This document shows positions 1-8,518 of a stretch of DNA of 64,000 bases, piece after piece. Location of the stretch: contig NZ_CP109031.1 of the NCBI RefSeq assembly GCF_036226925.1, positions 7,998,001 through 8,062,000 of the forward strand, in the 5' to 3' direction. The position numbers were made by a program, and so were the translations under genes. A model generated the notes under the pieces. It saw only the letters and a program-made list of their open reading frames with translations. It made no database searches and was not told the origin of the DNA. Positions within the stretch are counted from its first letter, which is position 1. Every line of letters starts with the position of its first letter. The stretch comes from Streptomyces sp. NBC_00659. Lineage in GTDB: Bacteria > Actinomycetota > Actinomycetes > Streptomycetales > Streptomycetaceae.

Positions 1-1
1 G

Positions 2-892
2 GCCAACCGTGCCTTCACCGCCCGGCGCGTCGAAGCCCTGCGCGACGGCATCCAGCGGATCGTCGACCGGCTCATCGACGAGGCGGTCGCGGCCGGGCCG
101 GCCATGGACCTGATCGAGGCGGTCGCCTCCCCGCTGCCGCTGTCCGTCGTCTGCGAGCTCTTCGGCATCCCGCCCGAGGACCTCCCGCAGGTCAAGACCT
201 GGTTCCACCGCTTCGGCCGGCTGAGCGAGGACATCGACAAGTCCGAGGCGGCGATCGAGCAGTACGAGGAGTACCTCGCCCGGCTCGTCCGCCGCCGCCG
301 GGCCGACCCCGGCGACGACCTCATCAGCGCCCTGGTCGCCACCCAGGCGCAGGACGACCGGCTCACCGACTCCGAGCTGCTGTCCACCTGCTTCGTCCTG
401 ATCACCGCCGGCGACGAGACCACCACCCACCTGGTCGGCAACGGCATGCTCGCCCTGCTGCGCCACCCCGACCAGCTGGCCCGGCTGCGCGAGGACCCGA
501 TGCTGATCCGCACGGCCGTCGAGGAACTCGCCCGCTACGACACGCCGACCCAGGCGATCGTCCGGGTCGCCGCCGAGGACATCGCGATCGGCGGGCGGAC
601 GCTGCGCGAGGGCGAGCTGGCCTACCTGTTCCTCGCCGCGACCAACCGGGACCCCGAGCGCTTCGAGGACCCCGACCGGCTCGACCTGACCCGCCCGGGC
701 AACCGGCACCTCAGCTTCGGCAACGGCCCGCACTTCTGCCTCGGCGGCCCGCTGGCCAAGCTCCAGGCGGAGGTGGCCGTCGGCACGCTGGTCCGCCGGC
801 TCCCGCACCTGGGGCTGGCCGACGACGCGGTACTCGACTGGCGGCCCAACCCGCTGCAACGGCGGCTCACCGCGCTTCCGCTCACCTACTGA
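2..892 (+). CDS. Cytochrome P450, 5' end outside window
   Basis: Heme-thiolate monooxygenase, soluble bacterial class, which would need ferredoxin and ferredoxin reductase partners not seen here. The frame is open from base 2, so 296 residues are visible and the N-terminal part is cut off by the window edge. The I-helix oxygen-activation motif AGDETT is near visible residue 135, the K-helix ExxR appears as EELAR near 174, and the heme-binding loop FGNGPHFCLGG with the cysteine ligand is near 240. All catalytic landmarks are intact. A START-like protein starts 27 bases after the stop, suggesting joint transcription. The substrate cannot be read from the sequence; a secondary-metabolite or xenobiotic role is a guess. 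Confidence 0.95.
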   Translation, partial: ANRAFTARRVEALRDGIQRIVDRLIDEAVAAGPAMDLIEAVASPLPLSVVCELFGIPPEDLPQVKTWFHRFGRLSEDIDKSEAAIEQYEEYLARLVRRRRADPGDDLISALVATQAQDDRLTDSELLSTCFVLITAGDETTTHLVGNGMLALLRHPDQLARLREDPMLIRTAVEELARYDTPTQAIVRVAAEDIAIGGRTLREGELAYLFLAATNRDPERFEDPDRLDLTRPGNRHLSFGNGPHFCLGGPLAKLQAEVAVGTLVRRLPHLGLADDAVLDWRPNPLQRRLTALPLTY

Positions 893-919
893 CCCATGAA
901 CGACGAAGGAGAAGTGACC

Positions 920-1663
920 ATGGCCCGAGAGCTCGAGGTCCGCCGGGAACAGGACCTGCCCGCCACGCCCGAACAGGTCTGGGACGCGGTCGCCACCGGC
1001 GCCGGCAACCTCGGCTGGCTCTACCCGATGGAGGTCGAGCCGCGCGTCGGCGGAAAGGCCACGCGCGGCGACAGCACCGTCGTGGCGTGGGAGCCGCCGC
1101 ACCACTTCGCGGTTCGGGCCACCCAGGACGGCGGGTTCTCCAACACGCTCACCTACCGCATCGAGCCGGCCGACGGCGGCGCGAGCCACCTGCGGATGGG
1201 AATCCACTGGGTGCACACGGGCGTCGTCGACGACACCTGGAACTGGGACACGAAGGCGGACGCGGCCGAGAAGCACGTCGACTTCTACCAGCACTCCCTC
1301 CCCGAGTACCTGAGGCACTTCGCCGGCCGCCCCGCCGTCTACGTCAGGGCCGCCCGTGGCGAGTCCACCGAAGACCCCGCCGACTTCGCCGCCCTGTGCC
1401 GACGCCTCGGCCTCGACGACGACGCGGCCGTCGGCGACCGGTTGTCGCTCGACCTCCCGGGTACGGACGGCGGTTCGACGGAGGTGGTCGTGGACTGGCT
1501 GAGCCCTGACTTCGTCGGCCTGCGAGGCCCGGACGCGCTGTACCGGTTCTTCAACGGCAGCTCCTGGAACTGGCCGATCTGGCTGGGCCACCACCTGTTC
1601 GCCGAGGACGCGGACGAAGAGCTGGCCGCCAAGGCCTGGAACGCCTGGCTCAACGGCGCCTGA
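920..1663 (+). CDS. SRPBCC (START/AHSA1-like) domain protein
   Basis: Predicted small hydrophobic-ligand-binding protein of 247 residues. The first 140 or so fit the SRPBCC fold: opening strand ELEVRREQDLPATPEQVWDA, then the glycine and tryptophan region GNLGWLYPMEVEP. The remaining 100 residues are acidic and tryptophan-rich with no family I recognise. I chose the ATG at 920 over the in-frame ATG at 896 because AAGGAG sits 8 bases upstream of it. It directly follows the P450 gene and is probably co-transcribed. Such proteins can act as aromatase/cyclase-like or binding partners in tailoring pathways, but nothing here proves that. Fold call firm, function open. Confidence 0.85.
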   Translation: MARELEVRREQDLPATPEQVWDAVATGAGNLGWLYPMEVEPRVGGKATRGDSTVVAWEPPHHFAVRATQDGGFSNTLTYRIEPADGGASHLRMGIHWVHTGVVDDTWNWDTKADAAEKHVDFYQHSLPEYLRHFAGRPAVYVRAARGESTEDPADFAALCRRLGLDDDAAVGDRLSLDLPGTDGGSTEVVVDWLSPDFVGLRGPDALYRFFNGSSWNWPIWLGHHLFAEDADEELAAKAWNAWLNGA

Positions 1664-1695
1664 CCCCGCCGCACGACACGACCGAAGGACCCCTG

Positions 1696-1884
1696 GTGGA
1701 AACACTGCTCTACGCCGCCGAACTCGTCGAGGAAGACGGCACCTACAAACTCGTGGTGCAGGACGTGGTGCGGGACACGGTCCAGGTCACCCCGGTTCCC
1801 GAATCCGCGGTGGCCAGGCTCCCGGTACTCCTGTCGGTGCTGAGTTCCAAGCTCGGCTCGGCGTCGGCACGCGGCCGCTGGTAG
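1696..1884 (+). CDS. Small hypothetical protein (62 aa)
   Basis: I do not recognise this family. The GTG start at 1696 has GAAGGA 6 bases upstream, and the gene follows the SRPBCC gene by 32 bases in the same direction, so it looks like the last member of the P450 unit. The protein begins METLLYAAELVEEDG, is rich in valine and acidic residues, has no predicted membrane helix or cysteine, and ends with a basic tail. Its codon use has the GC-rich third positions of a real Streptomyces gene, and a strong hairpin terminator follows at 1905. A small accessory or regulatory protein is possible. Confidence 0.6.
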   Translation: METLLYAAELVEEDGTYKLVVQDVVRDTVQVTPVPESAVARLPVLLSVLSSKLGSASARGRW

Positions 1885-1904
1885 ACCGCTTCCGGATCAA
1901 TGAG

Positions 1905-1949
1905 GCCGGTGCCGTCCCGCACATCGACTGCCGGACGGCACCGGCTTTG
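1905..1949 (+). terminator. Hairpin terminator after the P450 unit
   Basis: A perfect 12-bp inverted repeat (1905-1916 with 1934-1945, GCCGGTGCCGTC and its complement) encloses a 17-base loop and is followed by a short T-rich run, TTTGT. It lies 20 bases after the 62-aa gene and before the DUF885 gene, so it probably ends the P450/SRPBCC transcript. Confidence 0.75.
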
Positions 1950-2015
1950 TCCGCCCGACGCGCGGTCATGGTCCTGTTGCTGACGCTGCGTCACCTCAAG
2001 CCGCACACTGGCGCC

Positions 2016-3776
2016 ATGGTCATCAATCCAGGAGGCTCCCCGGACGACTCCATGGCGCGAGAGGTCGACCGACTCGCGACCTCGTACTGGGACTTCCTGC
2101 TCGCACGCGAGCCGTCGCTGCGCACGCGCCGCGGGCTGCCGGTCGAGTCGCTGCCGGGGGTGTCCGCCGCGGAGGCCGACGAGCGCGCCGGGTTCGCTGC
2201 CGGGGTGCTGAACCGGCTGAGTGCGCTGCGACCGGCGGAGCTGTCCGGTCCAGCCGCCGACACGGCGGGCTTTCTCCGGGCACTGGCCGAGCAGGAAGCG
2301 GAGGCGGGGCGCTCCCACTGGCTCACCCCCACCGCCACGCCGTACCAGCTCTTCCGTCTCCAGCAGTACGGTGACACCGTCTTCCGCCCGTTCCGCTTCG
2401 AGCACCGAGCCGACGCGGACCGGTACGCGACCCTCGTACGGGACCTGGCCCGTTGCGTCGCGACGATCGGCGACAAAGCCGCCGGGCAGGCGGAGCGGGG
2501 CTTTCACATCCCCGCTCCGGCCCTGACCGGTGTCCACACCACACTCACCCGCCTGCGGGAGTCGGCGGCACAGTGCGTCCGGGTGGACGCCGAGCGGCTC
2601 ACCCGGCTCGACGCGGCGAGCCGGGGGCACCTGCGCGACACGGTCGAGCGGCTCGTGGCCACCGAACTGGAGCCGGCGTTCGACCGCCTCGTCGCCCTCG
2701 TGGACGACCCGTACTACCTCCGGCGGGCACCGCAGGCCGTCGGCTGGGCCCGCTACCCGGAAGGCGAGGCGGCGTACCGCGCCTTCGTCAGGACGTACAC
2801 CTCCGGCGACACACCACCCGAACGCCTCCACGAACTCGGCCGGGAGCACTGCCGCGAACTCGGTGAGCGGATGCGGGAGATGCGCGACACGCTCGGCTTC
2901 GCCGGGACGGAGGCGGAGTTCAACGAACGGCTCGCCACCGAGCCGCGCCTGTACGCCGCCACCCCGGAGGAGGTCGAAGCCCGCTACCGCGGACACCTCG
3001 ACCGCCTCACGCCGCTGCTGCCGCGCTGGTTCGCGGTCCTGCCCCGCGCCCCCTACGGCGTGGCCCGCCTCGATCCGGCGCTGGAGGGGTCGATGACGTT
3101 CGGCTACTACGAACCGCCGACCGCCGCGCAACCGGTGGGACGCTACCGCTACAACGCCTCGGACCTGGCACACCGGTCACTGCTCGGCGCGGCCGCGCTC
3201 ATCTACCACGAGCTGTCGCCCGGACATCACTTCCACCTCGCCCGCCAGGCCGAGAACACCGCGCTGCCCGACCTGCGGCGCGAGCTGGCGGCCTTCAGCG
3301 GGTTCGAGGAGGGCTGGGCGGAGTACGCGGCGGGACTCGCCTGGGAGATGGGGCTGTACGACGACCCGTGGGACGCGTACGGACGACTGGCCCATGAACG
3401 GTTCACCGCGCAGCGCCTCGTCGTCGACACCGGCCTCAATCTCGGGACGATGACACTGGAGGAGGCGCGCACCTTCATGCGGGCCCACGCGGCAGCCGAG
3501 TCCGAACGGCAGATCACGACCGAGCTGTTGCGCTACGCGACCGATCTGCCGGGGCAGGCGCTGACGTACCGGGCGGGTCACGCGGAGTTCACGGCATTGC
3601 GGGCGGCGTGCGAACGCGGCGCCGGCGCCGCGTTCGACGTGCGCGCCTTTCACGAGACCGTGCTGGCCGGCGGCACACTGCCGTTTCCCGCCCTGCGCCG
3701 ACGGGTGGAGAGAGAACTGCACGGGGCATACGGCCGAACAGGCTTCCAGGGAAAGCCGCTCTACTCGAATGAGTGA
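2016..3776 (+). CDS. DUF885 family protein (putative metallopeptidase-like)
   Basis: A 586-residue DUF885 protein, a family of zinc-peptidase-like proteins whose substrates are mostly unknown. The signature HELSPGHHFH is near residue 400, with the downstream EGWAEYA, whose glutamate resembles the third metal ligand of gluzincins, near 435. Length matches the family. No signal peptide is visible, so it is likely cytoplasmic. The start is uncertain: ATG 2016 fits the coding pattern, but the only good ribosome site (AGGAGG at 2030) precedes ATG 2052 by 16 bases, which is long. It follows the P450 unit across a terminator and is probably transcribed separately. Confidence 0.9.
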   Translation: MVINPGGSPDDSMAREVDRLATSYWDFLLAREPSLRTRRGLPVESLPGVSAAEADERAGFAAGVLNRLSALRPAELSGPAADTAGFLRALAEQEAEAGRSHWLTPTATPYQLFRLQQYGDTVFRPFRFEHRADADRYATLVRDLARCVATIGDKAAGQAERGFHIPAPALTGVHTTLTRLRESAAQCVRVDAERLTRLDAASRGHLRDTVERLVATELEPAFDRLVALVDDPYYLRRAPQAVGWARYPEGEAAYRAFVRTYTSGDTPPERLHELGREHCRELGERMREMRDTLGFAGTEAEFNERLATEPRLYAATPEEVEARYRGHLDRLTPLLPRWFAVLPRAPYGVARLDPALEGSMTFGYYEPPTAAQPVGRYRYNASDLAHRSLLGAAALIYHELSPGHHFHLARQAENTALPDLRRELAAFSGFEEGWAEYAAGLAWEMGLYDDPWDAYGRLAHERFTAQRLVVDTGLNLGTMTLEEARTFMRAHAAAESERQITTELLRYATDLPGQALTYRAGHAEFTALRAACERGAGAAFDVRAFHETVLAGGTLPFPALRRRVERELHGAYGRTGFQGKPLYSNE

Positions 3777-3905
3777 AGGCCACAGGGAATTGGTAGCCGC
3801 TTACCCGCCCTTGGATACTCTCTGTGATGGAGGGTGCGGGTCCGCTGAAGCGGAGTGCGTCCATCCAATCATCATCTCCTCGACAGAAGAGAAGGATGTT
3901 GTGCC

Positions 3906-4283
3906 ATGCCGCCTGTAGTACCTCCTTTCCTGATCGGTCTGATCGCCGTATCCCTGGTGAAGAGGCTGGGAAAGCCCTTGGTGCGAGGGGTCGTCAAAGC
4001 GTCGGTGGGCCTGGGAATCGAGGTCAAGAGGGCCGTCCATGAAGCCGGCGAGGGAATCCATGATCTCGCTGCCGAGGCGACTGCCGAGGTGCTCGCAGCC
4101 CAGACGACACCGGGAGCCGGACACGGTGTCGGTGCCCCGGAGGACGGCACCGCGGGCGGGGCCGGAGCGGCCGCCAAGCCGGCGCGCGTAGCGGCAAAGG
4201 CCCACGAGGGACGGACCGGCCGTCAGGCCAAGCCCGCAGGCAAGGCCCGTAGCGCCGGTTCGGTCGCCGCCAAGGCGCACTGA
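3906..4283 (+). CDS. DUF5132-like small membrane-associated protein A
   Basis: A 125-residue protein resembling DUF5132. One N-terminal membrane helix (MPPVVPPFLIGLIAVSL) is followed by a basic conserved stretch KRLGKPLVRGVVKASVGLG, an amphipathic acidic helix (EVKRAVHEAGEGIHDLAAEA), and an alanine, lysine and glycine-rich tail of about 60 residues. ATG 3906 is chosen because GAAGGA lies 9 bases upstream and the paralogue at 6917 starts at the equivalent residue. The family has no settled function. The layout of one helix plus Ala/Glu-rich tail recalls DUF1490/PacL partners of metal P-type ATPases, but no such ATPase is present, so this is only an analogy. Confidence 0.8.
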   Translation: MPPVVPPFLIGLIAVSLVKRLGKPLVRGVVKASVGLGIEVKRAVHEAGEGIHDLAAEATAEVLAAQTTPGAGHGVGAPEDGTAGGAGAAAKPARVAAKAHEGRTGRQAKPAGKARSAGSVAAKAH

Positions 4284-4562
4284 GTCTGCCCACCGACTCT
4301 CCGTGTGATTCTGGCTCGTCCCGATGTCACGGCCACGTTTTCGTCTGCGTAACCGGTCGAGACTGCCAAGTCCCGGCCGGAGCAATCCCGTTCCTTACCG
4401 CTCAAGTCCCTCCGTGGAAAAGTTGACTTTGTTCCATGGAGTCTTCGGCGGACACAGCGGCCGTTCGTCGTCCCGGCCTCTCGCATGCGACCGCCGCGCC
4501 ACCGGCGACATGGTGGGCTGCGCCGTATCGGCCATCACGACACCCTGATGGAGGCAGGTCAG

Positions 4563-5312
4563 ATGTCTGCGACCGACGCGAAGAAGTGGTTCCGTGTTCA
4601 CCGGCGTGCGGCGGACCCCAGGCTCCGACTGGTGTGTTTCCCTCACGCAGGCGGCACGGCACAGCTGTTCCACAGCTGGCCCGCGTTGCTGCCGACGGAC
4701 GTCGAGGTGCTCGCCGTGCGGTACCCCGGCCGCCAGGACCGGCTTGCGGAGGCCTGCATCGAGGACATGGCCACCCTGGCCGACACGATCGAGGACGCAC
4801 TGCGGCCCTGGCTCGACCGGCCGCTGGCGCTCTTCGGGCACAGCATGGGCGCCTGCGTCGCCTACGAGGTGGCCCTGCGGCTGGAGACCCGCGGCATCGT
4901 CCCCGAGCACCTGCTGGTCTCCGCACACGAAGCCCCCGGGTGGGCCGAACGCGTCGCGCTGCACGACGCCGACGACGAAACCCTGATCACCCACGTCCGG
5001 CACCTCGGAGACCTGCACTCGCAGGCCTACGACATCCCGGAGCTGCGTGACCTGCTGCTGCCCGCCCTCCGTTCGGACTACCGGCTGATCGAGGGCTACC
5101 ACCCCTCGGATCCGGCTCCGGTCAAGGCGCCGATCACCGCGTACGTCGGCCAGGACGATCCGAGTTGCGCGCTCGACGGGGTCCTCGCCTGGTCCGGCCT
5201 CGCCGCCCCGGGCTCCTTCGAGCTGTGCCCGTTCCCCGGGGATCACTTCTACCTCGCAGCCCGGGAGGCCGAAGTGGTCGCCGACGTGGCAGCACGCCTC
5301 GCGCGCGCGTGA
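4563..5312 (+). CDS. Type II thioesterase (TEII)
   Basis: A 249-residue alpha/beta hydrolase of the GrsT/RifR type II thioesterase family, which removes stalled or wrong acyl groups from carrier proteins of polyketide synthases and nonribosomal peptide synthetases. The early family motif FPHAGG is near residue 27, the nucleophile elbow GHSMGA has Ser94, the acid is in the GQDD segment near 197, and the catalytic histidine is in GDHFYL near 225. ATG 4563 has GGAGG 8 bases upstream. No synthase genes lie in the window, so its partner is elsewhere or it is a remnant. The downstream hydrolase is on the same strand after a 260-base gap. Confidence 0.93.
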   Translation: MSATDAKKWFRVHRRAADPRLRLVCFPHAGGTAQLFHSWPALLPTDVEVLAVRYPGRQDRLAEACIEDMATLADTIEDALRPWLDRPLALFGHSMGACVAYEVALRLETRGIVPEHLLVSAHEAPGWAERVALHDADDETLITHVRHLGDLHSQAYDIPELRDLLLPALRSDYRLIEGYHPSDPAPVKAPITAYVGQDDPSCALDGVLAWSGLAAPGSFELCPFPGDHFYLAAREAEVVADVAARLARA

Positions 5313-5572
5313 GGCGCCGGTCGGGCCCGATGGCGAATGCCCGTATCGAGAACCTGGAAGTCCACGGCGCCCACCCACAGCTCCCGGACCGTGCGAGGTC
5401 GGTTCCTGGCAGGGTCCGTACGGTGTCGGCGGCTGCCCGGCTGTGACGGAAGGCGGGGTCCCGGCACCGCGCATGGCGCCCGCGGGGTTCCCAGGGGACG
5501 ATGGTCGTACCGGTCGCTGAGACGTGCGGTGTCCCCGGCAGCGGCCGCGAAGGCTGGGACGGAGAAGGGACC

Positions 5573-6715
5573 ATGCGACCGGGAAGACGTGCCGCCGACG
5601 CGATACTCCGGCTGCTCAGCCGCGACTGGGCCGGGCTGGGCATCGCTCTGCTGCCGGCGGCCGTGGGTGCGCGGTGTGTATCCAGGGGCACCGGCCGGCG
5701 GATTCTCGGCGGTGTGCTGTGGGCCGTGGCCCTCGCACTCGGCCTCGGGTCGTTCCGCCATTTGGTGCATGTGGGCCGGATACGCGGGCGGTATCCGCCA
5801 CCCGGGCGAATGGTCGACGTGGGCGGCTACCGCATGCACGTCCTGGCCGAGGGAGACGCCGGACCGAGGCCCACCGTGGTCTGGATGCCGGGCGGACATG
5901 CCGGCGGATACGCCATGTACCGACTGCACGCGCTGGCGCGGGAACAGATGCGTTCGGTCCTGGTGGACCGTCCGGGGTCCGGCTGGAGCGACCCGGGCCC
6001 GTTCCCGCGCACGACGGCGGCAGAAGCCGTCGAACTGCTCACGGCGCTGGAACGGGCCGGTGAAAAGGGGCCCTATGTCTTCGTGGGGCACTCGTTCGGG
6101 GGGCTGCTCATGGCCAACGCCGCCAGGCGCCGCCCTGACCTGGTGGCCGGTCTGGTGCTGCTCGATCCCACCCCGCCCGATGCCGTCGCCTTCGGCCCGG
6201 CGCTTCCGGCCCTGCGACGTGCCCCGAGGGACCAGACCGTCTTCGCGCTGCGTCACCTCTTCGGCCTTCACCCTCTCGCGGGCAAGCAGGAGACAGACAC
6301 CTCCGACGACCCGGCGCAGGTTCTCGCCATGATCGAGCTCAGGACCAAGGCGAGCTGTGCCGCGGCATCGATCCTGCGAGAGCTGTCGCCGGACGGCATC
6401 ACCAGAGACGGCTGGCAGACGGCCGTGCACGACGGCGAGCTCGGCTCGCTGCCCCTCCTCCTTGTGGCGCCACGCGATCTGACGGGCGGTGGCGAGATCT
6501 TCGACGCGGTCGACGATCCGGAGGAGAGCGCCCGGGTCCGGCACTTCTTCCTCACCGTGAGAGAACGGTTCCTCGCGGCCTCCAGCAGGGGGCGGAGGGT
6601 TTACACCCCAGAGGGGACCGGCCACGACTTCCCGGATCGCGTACCGGAATTCGTTGTGCAGGTGGTGGACTCGCTGCTGGACCAGTGCGGGCCGGGGGCG
6701 CCGAAGCCGTTCTGA
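5573..6715 (+). CDS. Membrane-anchored alpha/beta hydrolase
   Basis: A 380-residue alpha/beta hydrolase with two hydrophobic N-terminal segments (about residues 20-35 and 42-62) that should anchor it in the membrane. The hydrolase core follows: oxyanion region MPGGHAGG, nucleophile elbow VGHSFGG, and a probable catalytic histidine in GTGHDFPD near residue 345. It resembles Streptomyces hydrolases annotated as lipase or esterase-like; the substrate is unknown. ATG 5573 has a GGAGAAGGGA ribosome site just upstream; an in-frame start at 5501 lacks one. It lies between the two DUF5132-like genes, a setting that hints at a membrane-linked role. Confidence 0.85.
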   Translation: MRPGRRAADAILRLLSRDWAGLGIALLPAAVGARCVSRGTGRRILGGVLWAVALALGLGSFRHLVHVGRIRGRYPPPGRMVDVGGYRMHVLAEGDAGPRPTVVWMPGGHAGGYAMYRLHALAREQMRSVLVDRPGSGWSDPGPFPRTTAAEAVELLTALERAGEKGPYVFVGHSFGGLLMANAARRRPDLVAGLVLLDPTPPDAVAFGPALPALRRAPRDQTVFALRHLFGLHPLAGKQETDTSDDPAQVLAMIELRTKASCAAASILRELSPDGITRDGWQTAVHDGELGSLPLLLVAPRDLTGGGEIFDAVDDPEESARVRHFFLTVRERFLAASSRGRRVYTPEGTGHDFPDRVPEFVVQVVDSLLDQCGPGAPKPF

Positions 6716-6916
6716 TCCCGTTGCGCAGCCACGGTCCGCTCCGGCGAGCTTCCGCCCGACCGGATGAACAGCGCCGGCGTCTACGGGCGCATCGGCCGAG
6801 GTCCGACTATCGTGTTTTTGGTGGGGGTGACATTCCTGCCCAGCTTTGTCGGCCGGACGGTATCGGCTCGTGCGGCGTCGGCAGTCGTGCTGTGCACACA
6901 AGAAGAGGGTTCACAC

Positions 6917-7150
6917 ATGCTCCCTGTTGTTCCTCCCTTCCTCGTCGGCGTGATTGCGGCCCCTCTGGCCAAAAGAGTGGCGAAACCGCTGGTGCGAGGC
7001 GTCATCAAGACGTCGGTCGGCCTGACCCTTGAAGTCAAGCGTGCAGTCATCGAGGCCGGGGAGGAGATCCAGGGCCTCACCGCCCTGGCTGCTGCCGAGA
7101 AGATGGCGAGTTCGGCTCGCACAGGTCGTGTGGAGTCGGCGGCGAGGTGA
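6917..7150 (+). CDS. DUF5132-like small membrane-associated protein B
   Basis: A 77-residue paralogue of the protein at 3906: the N-terminal helix PPFLVGVIAAPL, the basic KPLVRGVIKTSVGLTLEVKR block and the acidic AVIEAGEEIQGLTALAAAEK helix align nearly residue for residue, but the Ala/Lys tail is short. ATG 6917 follows an AAGAAGAGGG ribosome site. The gene ends just before IS110 debris, so a longer tail may have been lost. Function unknown, as for paralogue A. The two copies flank the thioesterase and the membrane hydrolase, all four genes pointing the same way. Confidence 0.8.
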   Translation: MLPVVPPFLVGVIAAPLAKRVAKPLVRGVIKTSVGLTLEVKRAVIEAGEEIQGLTALAAAEKMASSARTGRVESAAR

Positions 7151-7212
7151 CGGCGCACGGTGCCACGGCCGGCTGAAGTCCGTCGACCTCGGCCTCGCCG
7201 AGGAACTGCAAC

Positions 7213-7667
7213 GCGGGCCGATCTGGTCAAGGAACGGACGCGGAAGGCCAACCGTCTGCATGCGCAGGTCTGAGCATCTTCCCAGCCTTGGAGCATGCCC
7301 TGGAACCGACAAGCATCGGACCGCTGGTGCTGCTGTCGGGCCACCAGACGTCGGCTGCGCTACGGCGATTCGGCCGCAGGCGGCTGCCGGCGTGGCTGCG
7401 CAACCGCAGGACCCGCAGCGCGGAAAACCTGGCTACCACCGCTGTCGATGCCACGGAACGACAACACACTCAACTTCCCGGCGAGTCCGCGATCGCCCGC
7501 GTGGTCCGCGACCTGGCGCTGGAGTTGCTCGCTCTCCACGAGAAGATCCACGAGCTGGACAAACTCATCGAGGCCCGATTTCGCGAGCACGAGCTCGCGC
7601 CAGTGATCTCCAGCATGCCCGCCGTCGGACCGCTGCCGGGCGCCGAGTTCCTCGCCGCCACCGGTGT
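7213..7667 (+). pseudogene. IS110-family transposase remnant
   Basis: Decayed middle part of an IS110 transposase. Reading from 7213 gives DLVKERTRKANRLHAQ; a frameshift at about 7267-7270 moves the match to the frame that continues IFPALEHALEP, then the coiled region with LDKLIEARFREHE and the helix-hairpin-helix start SMPAVGPLPGAEFLAATG. The N-terminal RuvC-like DEDD domain and the C-terminal serine-containing Transposase_20 end are both missing. The match stops at about 7667, where repeats resembling another element's end begin. It cannot encode an active enzyme, and no IS110 ends are visible. It marks this region as a site of past insertions. Confidence 0.8.
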
Positions 7668-7677
7668 CAACGGTAAA

Positions 7678-7743
7678 GAAATTCCCCGCTTTCGGCCGGT
7701 CCCGCGTCACGGAATTCCCCACCTTCGCGGTCACGGTTCCCCA
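7678..7743 (-). repeat. IS21-like terminal repeat array, left
   Basis: On the minus strand three copies of a motif close to TGGGGAATTnCGTGAC begin at 7743, 7721 and about 7688. Repeated end motifs spaced about 22 bases are typical of IS21-family termini. The array starts where the IS110 match ends. Read outward, the element body would have lain to the left, where nothing of its transposase survives. Assignment rests on motif shape only. Confidence 0.4.
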
Positions 7744-7873
7744 GGGGGACGGCGGTCGCGGACCTGGGCGCCATGCAGCCGTCGGGGCGGGCAGCCGTCT
7801 CCTGCCGGCGATCGGACCGACCACACCGGCGGAGGGCACCCGAAGCACCCCTGTTGGTGTGCGGGCGGTGCTC

Positions 7874-8452
7874 TCACGGGTGCTGTGGCGTGGCACGCAG
7901 TCCTTCGAGGAGTGCGGCCAAGTAGCGGTGTGCGGTGTCGAGCCGGTCGGCAGGTGTGCCGCCATGGACGTTGACGGAGTAGGCGATGCCGCACATGAGC
8001 GGGACGAGGTCGGTGGCGGCCAGGTCACGTCGAACCGCCCCGGCGTCGCGCGCCCGGTCGAGGAGTGCGGTGCCGACCGACTGAAGCGCCTCTTTGAGTT
8101 CCGTGGTGCGCGGCAAGGTGTCGGTGGCTGCGGCGGCGACCGGAGCCAGGGACGCGTCCGTGACCTGCGCTTCGAGGGTGCGCAACAAGAAGGCTTCGAG
8201 CGCGCGCCGGGGATCGGTGTCGGCCAGCGCCTGCCGGCCGTGGGCGGCCAGGGCTTCCAGGCAGGGAGTCGCGACGGTCTCCAGCAGCGCCTCGGGGGTG
8301 GCGAAGTGGCGGTAGACAGTGCCGACTCCGAGTCCGGCGCGGCCGGCGACGTCGTTCAGTTGCAGGGGTGTGCCCTGGTCGACGAGGGCACGGGCGACAG
8401 CGACGATCCGGTCCCAATTGCGGGCCGCGTCCTTGCGAAGGGGCGTCGTCAT
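7874..8452 (-). CDS. TetR-family transcriptional regulator
   Basis: A 192-residue TetR-type repressor. The N-terminal helix-turn-helix is clear: AGLGVGTVYRHFATPEALLE near residues 40-60. The C-terminal ligand domain is helical and of normal length. It lies 66 bases downstream of an SDR oxidoreductase gene on the same strand. A 15-bp palindrome, CGGAT-N5-ATCCG, sits 14 bases before its start codon, and two more copies lie before the SDR gene, so autoregulation and control of the SDR are expected. There is no good ribosome site before ATG 8452, so translation may be leaderless or coupled. Confidence 0.93.
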   Translation of the reverse strand: MTTPLRKDAARNWDRIVAVARALVDQGTPLQLNDVAGRAGLGVGTVYRHFATPEALLETVATPCLEALAAHGRQALADTDPRRALEAFLLRTLEAQVTDASLAPVAAAATDTLPRTTELKEALQSVGTALLDRARDAGAVRRDLAATDLVPLMCGIAYSVNVHGGTPADRLDTAHRYLAALLEGLRATPQHP

Positions 8453-8466
8453 GGGGACATGCTAAT

Positions 8467-8481
8467 CGGATGACCCATCCG
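8467..8481. promoter_or_regulatory. TetR operator, copy 3
   Basis: Sequence CGGATGACCCATCCG, a 5+5 inverted repeat with a 5-base centre, the same half-sites as at 9431 and 9470. It lies between the SDR stop and the TetR start, next to the TetR start codon. Confidence 0.75.
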
Positions 8482-8518
8482 GATGATGCCGCCGCCGGTA
8501 CCCGTGCCGCTTGGCGGG

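Noticed and set aside
896..919. ATG 896 as the SRPBCC start
   Set aside because: The AAGGAG ribosome site lies inside the proposed extra codons and is placed correctly for ATG 920.
1743..3173. 476-residue minus-strand frame opposite the DUF885 gene
   Set aside because: No start signal or domain; it covers the metallopeptidase-like gene with its HELSPGHH motif on the other strand.
7288..7974. A 228-residue protein running from the IS110 remnant toward the tetR gene
   Set aside because: Only the first 125 residues resemble a transposase; the rest runs through IS-end-like repeats and antisense to tetR.
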